From Brucellaceae bacterium (GTDB lineage Bacteria; Pseudomonadota; Alphaproteobacteria; Rhizobiales; Rhizobiaceae), in NCBI GenBank assembly GCA_031253705.1, contig JAIRVW010000350.1:1-11928 (forward strand): a stretch of 11,928 nucleotides of DNA, given 5' to 3'. Below the pieces are notes generated by a model that saw only the letters and a program-made list of their open reading frames with translations, was not told the DNA's origin and ran no database searches. The position numbers were made by a program, and so were the translations under genes. This document shows, one piece after another, positions 6,782 through 11,928 of the stretch (position 1 is the first letter of the stretch; every line of letters starts with the position of its first letter).

Positions 6782-7492
6782 ATGCGCAGGGTTCTGGTCA
6801 CTCGTCCGCAGCCGGATGCAGATTTGACTGCCGCCAAACTTGAAGCGGCGGGTTATCTGCCGGTTTGTCTGCCGGTGAGTGAAACTGTGGCAACATGCGC
6901 ATCATTGCCGCAAGGCAAGTTTGATGCCGTTGCTGTGACCAGTGCCAATGCTTTGCGCCATATTGAACCGGAATTATTGGCACCCTACCGGCATTTGCAG
7001 CTTTATGCGGTTGGCGAGAAGACGGCATCTGTTGCGAAAGAATACGGCTTTAAGGCAATCTATGCCGGTGATGGCTGGGGGCTGCATTTAGGATGCCATG
7101 TGGCGGCTCAAATGCCAGCGGGCAGTCATGTGCTTTATCTCACCGGCAAAATCCGGCGGCCGGATTTTGAGGCGCAGTTGAGTGCCGCTGGTATTCAGCT
7201 GAGCGTGGCTGAGACTTATGATACCCACCCTGTCGCCTATAGCGATGCCGAGCTGAACCGGATTGCCGGTGCAGGTGATGCAGAGGTGATTTTGCTTTAT
7301 TCTGCCGTTGCGGCACGGCAGTTTGTTGCGCTGGATAAACAGGCGCAGGGTGCTTTTATCAAAGGCGCGAAATATATTTTTTGTCTTTCCCAGCGGATTG
7401 CTACAGAATTGCCTGAGAATTGCAGCAGACAGGTGCGTATCAGCGAAACACCGGATGAAGATGCTTTATTGCGTCTACTGGAACAGGGCTGA
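6782..7492 (+). CDS. hemD: Uroporphyrinogen-III synthase
   Basis: HemD closes and inverts ring D of hydroxymethylbilane to give uroporphyrinogen III, directly after HemC. The 236-residue product has the two-domain HemD plan. It opens with MRRVLVTRPQPDA, has TSANA (53-57) in the first domain, YAVGEKTA (75-82) after the hinge, and ETYDTHPV (144-151) holding a tyrosine conserved in the family, with LYSAVAARQF in the last third. HemD is poorly conserved overall, so the position three bases after hemC is strong support. The stop TGA (7490-7492) overlaps an ATG in a TGATG arrangement that opens a 25-codon frame. Confidence 0.94.
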   Translation: MRRVLVTRPQPDADLTAAKLEAAGYLPVCLPVSETVATCASLPQGKFDAVAVTSANALRHIEPELLAPYRHLQLYAVGEKTASVAKEYGFKAIYAGDGWGLHLGCHVAAQMPAGSHVLYLTGKIRRPDFEAQLSAAGIQLSVAETYDTHPVAYSDAELNRIAGAGDAEVILLYSAVAARQFVALDKQAQGAFIKGAKYIFCLSQRIATELPENCSRQVRISETPDEDALLRLLEQG

Positions 7493-7569
7493 TGGTGAAC
7501 GGACAGGAAAAGAATGCAACCATTTGTTCAATTCCGTCATTTACCCTGTATCTGAAGTGTAGAAGATGA
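7492..7569 (+). CDS. Possible 25-codon ORF coupled to the hemD stop (speculative)
   Basis: An ATG at 7492 shares one base with the hemD stop (TGATG) and opens a 25-codon frame ending at TGA 7567-7569, eight bases before the mitofilin ribosome-binding site. The predicted peptide has no recognisable motif; it is basic at the end and contains two cysteines. A GGAAC/AGGG stretch lies just before the start. It could be a translational relay between hemD and the next gene, or chance. Only its position argues for it. Confidence 0.2.
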   Translation: MVNGQEKNATICSIPSFTLYLKCRR

Positions 7570-7585
7570 TTTTGTGAGAGGACTC

Positions 7586-9004
7586 ATGGCTAAATCCACA
7601 GTGTCACGTCATAGCAAGGCAACCCGTAAACCGGTGGTGATTGATCTTGATCCGTCTGATGTGAAAGCTGTTGAGCAGCCTGCGGCAAAATCTGCCGGTA
7701 AAATTGTGCCGGATGCCGAGCCGGTGGGCGATCCGAAACCATCGCTCAAACCGGATGCAAAGCCATCCGCACCGCCGGAGCCAAAAGTGCAGGCCGAGGC
7801 GAAACCGGCGACCTCGGTACCGCCGCAGAGTACATCCCGACCGGCCTCTTCTGCCGGTGTCTCCGGCCCCAATCCTTTTGCATCAGGAAAAACCATGAAT
7901 AATGCAGCCAGTTCCGCTTCGCAGACGAATAAAGCAACTTCGCCATGGATTGCGGGTCTGGCAGGCGGTGTGATTGTCCTGCTTGGCACAACGGCATTGC
8001 AATGGGCGGGGCTGGGTCTGTTTCCGGCGCAAAAAAATATGCGCGATGAAGCGGCCATTGCAGAAATTGCTGACCTGAAGCAGCAGATTGCCGGTTTGCA
8101 GGCGGCAGCCAAACCGGATGCCGACTTATTGGCGCGTCTGGAAGCGGCGGAGAAAAATGCAGCAGAAGCTCAAAAACATTTGAATGAAATGATGAGAGCC
8201 AGTCCGGTACCGGCAGAAAATAATGAAGCCATTCGTGCCGATGTAACGGCATTGCAGGAGCAGCTCAAGACACTGGCAGGACAGGCACAGCCAGCGGATA
8301 GTGCATTGGTGAATGGCCTGACCGAACGTCTGAATGCGATGGAAACACAGCTCAATACGATCGGTTCGCAGGCGGAGCAGGCCAGTGCCGCTCTGAATAC
8401 GGATACGGATGAGGTTAAAGCGCTGCAGCAGCAGCTGGGTGCTTTGCAGACCAAGGTTGATGCGCAGGCCACACAGCCGGATATGGCGGCAATTATTGCC
8501 GCCAATGCACTGAAAATCGCGATTGATCGCGGCGGTTCTTATCTGAATGAATTGCAGACCTATAAATCATTGTTGCCACAACAGTCGGGCTCTGTTGCCA
8601 CGCTTGAAGCACAGGCCGAAACCGGTATTCCGACATTAAGCCAGCTGAATACACAATTTTCCGTATTGGCGGATAATATGGTTGCAGCGGTGAACAAGCC
8701 CGCAGCCGATGCCGGTATCTGGGATCAGCTGGTGGGCAGTGCCAAAAGTCTGGTGCGCTCGCGGCCGATCGGCGATGTGGCCGGTTCCGGTGTGGGGCCG
8801 GTGACAGCGCGTATTGAATTTGCCTTGCAGAACGGTGATGTGCAGCGCGCTGTTGCGGAATGGGCGCAATTGCCGGAAGCGGCAAAACAGACCGGCCGGA
8901 ATTTCTATCAGATGCTGACGGCAAGACGGGACGCGGATGCATTGCTTGCACAATTGCTGGCAGCAACGGCGCAGCCTGCAGCCGCTCAGCCGGCAGCACA
9001 ATAA
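7586..9004 (+). CDS. Alphaproteobacterial Mic60/mitofilin-domain membrane protein (HemX position)
   Basis: The 472-residue protein has a disordered Pro/Lys/Ala-rich N-terminus (about 1-115, with repeated KPDAKP-like steps). One membrane helix follows at about 121-146 (WIAGLAGGVIVLLGTTALQW), then a long Ala/Gln/Glu-rich coiled coil (about 155-310). The C-terminal mitofilin-like segment includes ARIEFALQNGDVQRAVAEW and a final RRDADALLAQL. This is the Mic60 architecture: the bulk would be periplasmic, anchored in the inner membrane. As established knowledge, alphaproteobacterial Mic60 homologues sit beside heme genes and can shape membranes. In gammaproteobacteria the equivalent place holds HemX. 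ATG 7586 is chosen over the in-frame GTG at 7574 because GAGAGG (7577-7582) is well spaced before it. hemY follows after 24 bases. The 81 bases before the GTG could hold a weak promoter (TTGTTC at 7524, CTGTAT at 7546). Confidence 0.87.
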   Translation: MAKSTVSRHSKATRKPVVIDLDPSDVKAVEQPAAKSAGKIVPDAEPVGDPKPSLKPDAKPSAPPEPKVQAEAKPATSVPPQSTSRPASSAGVSGPNPFASGKTMNNAASSASQTNKATSPWIAGLAGGVIVLLGTTALQWAGLGLFPAQKNMRDEAAIAEIADLKQQIAGLQAAAKPDADLLARLEAAEKNAAEAQKHLNEMMRASPVPAENNEAIRADVTALQEQLKTLAGQAQPADSALVNGLTERLNAMETQLNTIGSQAEQASAALNTDTDEVKALQQQLGALQTKVDAQATQPDMAAIIAANALKIAIDRGGSYLNELQTYKSLLPQQSGSVATLEAQAETGIPTLSQLNTQFSVLADNMVAAVNKPAADAGIWDQLVGSAKSLVRSRPIGDVAGSGVGPVTARIEFALQNGDVQRAVAEWAQLPEAAKQTGRNFYQMLTARRDADALLAQLLAATAQPAAAQPAAQ

Positions 9005-9028
9005 AACGCACAGGAAAGGGAGAACGGT

Positions 9029-10732
9029 ATGATACGGGTAATCCTGTTTCTTGTTGTGGTAGCAGCACTGGGTTTGGGTTTTGGCTGGCTGGCCGACCGT
9101 CCCGGTGATCTGGTCTTCACCTTTGCCGGAGAGCGGCACAATATTTCTCTGATGACTGCCGCGAGTATGGTTGTTGCAGCCATTGCCTGTGTGATGCTGC
9201 TGTGGTGGATCGTCAAAAATCTGGTGCGCTCGCCTTATATTTTGCAGCGCCATTTTCGTGCGCGCAAACGTGACCGCGGCTATCAGTCTCTCTCTACAGG
9301 TCTGATCGCTGCCGGTGCCGGTGATGCTGAAGCGGCACGGCGCATGAGCAAACAGGCCTCCAAATTGCTGAGCGTTGATCAGGAGCCGCTGATCCGCTTG
9401 CTGGATGCGCAGACCGCTCTGCTGGAAGGGCGTAAAGATGATGTGCGCCGTTATTTTGAAGAGATGATTGCTGATCCTGAAACCAAATTGCTGGGTTTAC
9501 GCGGGCTTTATCTTGAAGCCAGTCGTGAAGGAGCGCAGGAGGCTGCCTATCAATATGCGCAGGAAGCCAGCACAATGGCGCCGCAATTGGAATGGGCGGG
9601 CAATGCGGTTCTGGGGCATAAGGTATTGCAGGGCGATGTCACCGGTGCGCTGCAGGTGCTGGAAGCCCGTAAAGCGGTTACCCCCTACGGTAAGGAAGGC
9701 AAAGTTGCGCGGGAGGCACTGAAACGCAACCGTGCCGTGCTGCTGACCGCGCAGGCAATGAATAGTTTTGATGCGGATATTACCGCTTCCCGTGATGCGG
9801 CATCTGAGGCCTATAAGCTGGAGCCGGAGCTGATACCGGCAGCCGTGATTGCAGCACGCTGCCTGTTGCGGGACGGCAGTATTCGCAAGGGCAACCGTAT
9901 TCTTGAAGCCGCATGGAAACGTGAACCACATCCCGAAATTGCGGAGGCCTATATTCACGGGCGCTCCGGCGATACGGCACTGGATCGTCTGAAAAAGGCG
10001 CGTCAGCTTGCAGGGCTGCGTCCGAACCATGCTGAATCCGCGCTGGTTGTGGTGCGTGCTGCACTGGATGCCGGAGAACTGACACTGGCGCGTGAGAATG
10101 CGGAAGCGGCTTTAAAGCTGAGCCCGCGTGAAAGTGCTTATCTGCTGATGGCGGATATTGAGGAGGCGCAGACCGGCGATCAGGGGCGTGTACGTGAATG
10201 GCTGGCACGCGCCGTGAAAGCACCGCGTGACCCTGCATGGACCGCCGATGGGGTAGTGTCTGACCAATGGGCACCGGCATCACCGGTCACCGGACGACTG
10301 AATGCTTTTGAGTGGAAAGTTCCGCTAACCGAAGTTGCGATGAATGTGTCGCCGGTTCTGGAGGGTAATGACCTGACAGAGGCATTTTTGCCGGTTGATT
10401 ATGTGGGCTCCCCGCAGGATAACAGCAGTGCTGAAGAGCCTGCTTTCCGTTTCGATACGGATGAGGCCGAGATCATCAGCATTGAGCCGGAACCGCAAAA
10501 AACAGAAACACCGAAAGCAGTGCCGCAAAAACCAAAGGATGACCTGCGTCATGCCAAAGTGACAATTCTGGCTGAAACGACTGATAATCCTGTTTTGCAG
10601 GCGGTCAAGGACAAGGCTCCGGCGGATGTTGAAAAAGCAGATACAGCGCATAATCTGATCGTGGATGATCCGGGTGTGCCTGCGGATGCGAATGTATCAT
10701 CCCGTAAGGATACGAAGTTCCGTTTATTCTGA
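9029..10732 (+). CDS. hemY: HemY-type membrane protein with TPR-like repeats
   Basis: This 567-residue protein has two N-terminal membrane helices (about 3-21 and 41-63) followed by the conserved loop LVRSPYILQRHFRARKRDRGYQSLSTGLIAAGAGDAEAAR (roughly 66-103), the HemY N-terminal domain. An alpha-helical TPR-like region (about 105-400) follows, then DPAWTADG and WAPASPVTGRLNAFEW near 400-430, seen in rhizobial HemY, and a low-complexity acidic/proline tail. This is the proteobacterial HemY of the hemCDXY cluster, not the Bacillus protoporphyrinogen oxidase of the same name. Its role in heme synthesis is uncertain, possibly a scaffold. A good GGGAG site precedes the ATG; the mitofilin gene ends 24 bases before it. 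No clear terminator follows. Confidence 0.92.
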   Translation: MIRVILFLVVVAALGLGFGWLADRPGDLVFTFAGERHNISLMTAASMVVAAIACVMLLWWIVKNLVRSPYILQRHFRARKRDRGYQSLSTGLIAAGAGDAEAARRMSKQASKLLSVDQEPLIRLLDAQTALLEGRKDDVRRYFEEMIADPETKLLGLRGLYLEASREGAQEAAYQYAQEASTMAPQLEWAGNAVLGHKVLQGDVTGALQVLEARKAVTPYGKEGKVAREALKRNRAVLLTAQAMNSFDADITASRDAASEAYKLEPELIPAAVIAARCLLRDGSIRKGNRILEAAWKREPHPEIAEAYIHGRSGDTALDRLKKARQLAGLRPNHAESALVVVRAALDAGELTLARENAEAALKLSPRESAYLLMADIEEAQTGDQGRVREWLARAVKAPRDPAWTADGVVSDQWAPASPVTGRLNAFEWKVPLTEVAMNVSPVLEGNDLTEAFLPVDYVGSPQDNSSAEEPAFRFDTDEAEIISIEPEPQKTETPKAVPQKPKDDLRHAKVTILAETTDNPVLQAVKDKAPADVEKADTAHNLIVDDPGVPADANVSSRKDTKFRLF

Positions 10733-10820
10733 CAGACTGCTGAAAACGTGCTTTTTGTTGCAGCTTTGTGACTCCTTCAAAGTTTAGCGGCTGCGCGGAT
10801 GGTAAAACACGGCTCTGTGC

Positions 10821-10849
10821 TTGGCTCTCTATAGTGCGTGGACTATGTT
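10821..10849 (+). promoter_or_regulatory. Candidate promoter for the TerB-like gene
   Basis: TTGGCT (10821-10826) and TATGTT (10844-10849) are separated by exactly 17 bases, each matching the sigma-70 consensus at four of six positions. They end 34 bases before the chosen ATG. This suggests the TerB-like gene is transcribed on its own, apart from any readthrough from hemY. The rest of the 10733-10883 gap has only weak imperfect inverted repeats. Confidence 0.45.
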
Positions 10850-10883
10850 GCCTTTTATAGGTTGCATAAGCACTGGAGTATGT

Positions 10884-11453
10884 ATGTTCGAGCGTCTTTT
10901 CAGTTTCGTCAAAGAATTACCTCGTCTGGAATCCGCTAAGAAAACACAAACATTCTCTGAGGAAGACCCGCGTCTGGCTGCAGCCGCACTGATGTTTCAT
11001 GTGATTGAAGCAGACGGTGAGCAGCATGAGCAGGAACGTAAGCGTTTGTCCGATCTCCTGTCGCAGGCCTATGGTTTGCAGGGAGATGATTTGCAGGCGC
11101 TGATAAAGGCTGCGGAAATTGCGGATCAGGAATCCATCGATCTGTATCGTTTCACCAGTGTGCTGAAGCGCCATCTCGATACACCCGCCCGCATGCACTT
11201 TATCGAAGTGCTGTGGGAGATAGTCTATGCGGATGGTGAAGTTGGTGAAATTGAAGATAATATTATGTGGCGCATTGCAGAGCTGATCGGTGTTGATCAG
11301 CAGCAGCGTATCGGCCTGAAATTACGGGTGGCTGAACGGGCGCAATCAATGCGGGATGCACTGGCATCAATGCCAATGGCAGAAATTCAGACTGACACTG
11401 TGCAGGTTGAAAATTCATCCGGATTGCCCGCAGAAGCGAATAAGGCTGAGTGA
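10884..11453 (+). CDS. TerB-family (tellurite resistance TerB / DjlA N-domain-like) protein
   Basis: The 189-residue soluble, helical protein carries a TerB domain at about 28-150, with two acidic motifs in internal repeats: LMFHVIEADGE (36-46) and EIVYADGEVGEIE (112-124). Such acidic clusters are proposed to bind a metal ion. The last 35 residues look disordered. TerB-like proteins are linked to tellurite resistance and stress in some bacteria, but stand-alone chromosomal copies like this have no firm role, and no other ter gene is visible. The frame is open to a TTG at 10821 and an ATG at 10845; ATG 10884 is preferred because GGAG lies 5 bases before it and the earlier starts overlap a probable promoter. 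It lies next to hemY on the same strand. Confidence 0.88.
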   Translation: MFERLFSFVKELPRLESAKKTQTFSEEDPRLAAAALMFHVIEADGEQHEQERKRLSDLLSQAYGLQGDDLQALIKAAEIADQESIDLYRFTSVLKRHLDTPARMHFIEVLWEIVYADGEVGEIEDNIMWRIAELIGVDQQQRIGLKLRVAERAQSMRDALASMPMAEIQTDTVQVENSSGLPAEANKAE

Positions 11454-11481
11454 TCGTCCGTTTTAAATATTATGTTTTGAT

Positions 11482-11509
11482 AAAAGGCCGTCTGAGACGG
11501 CCTTTTTTT
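11482..11509. terminator. Strong Rho-independent terminator, probably bidirectional
   Basis: GGCCGTC (11486-11492) and GACGGCC (11496-11502) pair perfectly around a 3-base loop and are followed by seven T. Four A before the stem extend it against the T-run and give a short T-tract on the other strand. It lies 28 bases after the TerB-like gene and 11 bases beyond the end of the convergent aquaporin gene, so it can serve both. Confidence 0.95.
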
Positions 11510-11520
11510 ATGCGGTTACA

Positions 11521-11928
11521 TCAGTCTTTGGCCAGCAAGCCTTTCCAGATAATGGCACCAAGTGCGGCACCGATCAGCGGTGCCACCCAGAACAGCCATA
11601 GCTGGCTGATAGCTCCGGTATTGGCAAACAATGCTGCGGCAGTGGAACGTGCCGGATTAACGGATGTATTGGTGACAGGGATCGAGATCAGATGGATCAG
11701 CGTCAGCCCTAAACCGATAGCAATCGGTGCAAAACCGGCCGGTGCACGGGATGAGGTTGAACCGAGGATAATGATCAGGAAGAACGCTGTCAGCACAACT
11801 TCAATGGCCAAGGCTGCGCCAAGGCTGTATTTGCCCGGTGACAGGTCGCCGTAGCCGTTGGATGCGAAACCGCCTGCGCTGAAATCAGCTTTGCCGCTGG
11901 CAATGAAGAACAGAATGGCTGCGGCGAG
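11521..11928 (-). CDS. aqpZ: Aquaporin Z, 5' part missing (right edge)
   Basis: The minus frame runs open from base 11928 to a TGA at 11521-11523, giving the last 135 residues of a protein that is normally about 230. It contains the third- and fourth-quarter helices of a MIP channel and the second NPA box in [13 protein letters not shown], with the selectivity-filter arginine directly after NPA. The stretch [33 protein letters not shown] closely follows the E. coli AqpZ sequence as I recall it; the histidine of TLIH and the small residue before SVNPAR are those expected of a water-selective pore rather than a glycerol facilitator. The product would be an inner-membrane tetrameric water channel. 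Start and promoter lie outside the window. Confidence 0.95.
   Translation of the reverse strand, partial: LAAAILFFIASGKADFSAGGFASNGYGDLSPGKYSLGAALAIEVVLTAFFLIIILGSTSSRAPAGFAPIAIGLGLTLIHLISIPVTNTSVNPARSTAAALFANTGAISQLWLFWVAPLIGAALGAIIWKGLLAKD

Noticed and set aside
8493..9253. Two long minus-strand ORFs (191 and 205 codons)
   Set aside because: Antisense shadows of the mitofilin and hemY genes; their Arg/Pro/His-rich composition is typical of non-coding frames.
9497..10283. Minus-strand ORFs of 177 and 167 codons inside hemY
   Set aside because: They overlap each other and the well-supported hemY; no domain is visible.
10821..10883. TTG or ATG starts adding up to 21 residues to the TerB-like protein
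   Set aside because: They overlap a probable promoter, while ATG 10884 has a well-placed GGAG.
10733..10883. Possible hemY terminator or riboswitch in the gap before the TerB-like gene
   Set aside because: Only short imperfect inverted repeats and no T-run after a stem; no riboswitch core recognised.
11450..11854. 134-codon plus-strand ORF after the TerB-like gene
   Set aside because: It runs through a strong terminator and is antisense to aqpZ.
1..11928. Mobile element, prophage, CRISPR or defence island
   Set aside because: No transposase, integrase, terminal repeats, regularly spaced repeats or defence genes are visible; the genes are mostly conserved housekeeping families.

Overview
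This is an ordinary-looking chromosomal core segment of an alphaproteobacterium. The best guess is a member of the Brucellaceae (Brucella / Ochrobactrum / Pseudochrobactrum-like). The grounds are the protein sequences, the gene order tsaD–gpsA–yciI–EVE on one side of a divergent junction and hemC–hemD–mitofilin–hemY on the other, and a base composition judged by eye to be only slightly GC-rich. The lineage call is an inference from family knowledge, not a database match. I see no insertion sequence, phage gene, CRISPR array, rRNA or tRNA.

Layout. (1) 1-1920: a MocR-type regulator (GntR helix-turn-helix plus aminotransferase-like domain; C-terminus cut off by the left edge) is divergent from a 10-TM EamA/DMT-family transporter. 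The 120-bp gap between them holds overlapping inverted repeats that look like the regulator's operator. (2) 1903-2043: a convergent intergenic zone with a long hairpin spanning the transporter stop codon, a competing hairpin arm, and a Rho-independent terminator. (3) 2044-5635, minus strand: a compact run read in the order tsaD, gpsA (ATGA overlap), YciI-like gene, EVE-domain gene, then a METTL20-type methyltransferase 90 bp further on. (4) 5636-5848: the divergent tsaD/hemC control region, with a perfect 8-bp inverted repeat just after a good -10 hexamer. (5) 5849-10732, plus strand: hemC, hemD, an alphaproteobacterial Mic60/mitofilin homologue and hemY. The first two make and close the linear tetrapyrrole; the last two are membrane-anchored proteins that travel with heme genes. 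(6) 10884-11453: a TerB-like protein with its own probable promoter. (7) 11482-11928: a strong, probably bidirectional terminator, then the 3' half of an aquaporin Z gene on the minus strand, cut by the right edge.

How the genes fit together. HemC and HemD act consecutively to give uroporphyrinogen III, while Mic60 and HemY are inner-membrane proteins with large soluble parts. On the other strand, TsaD (tRNA t6A), the EVE protein (a family that binds modified bases) and the METTL20-like enzyme (protein lysine methylation in known homologues) all relate loosely to macromolecule modification, but shared function is only suggested by position. I found no convincing wholly new system. The points most worth checking are the MocR/EamA operator, the stop-codon hairpin, the hemC operator-like palindrome, and a possible 25-codon ORF coupled to hemD.
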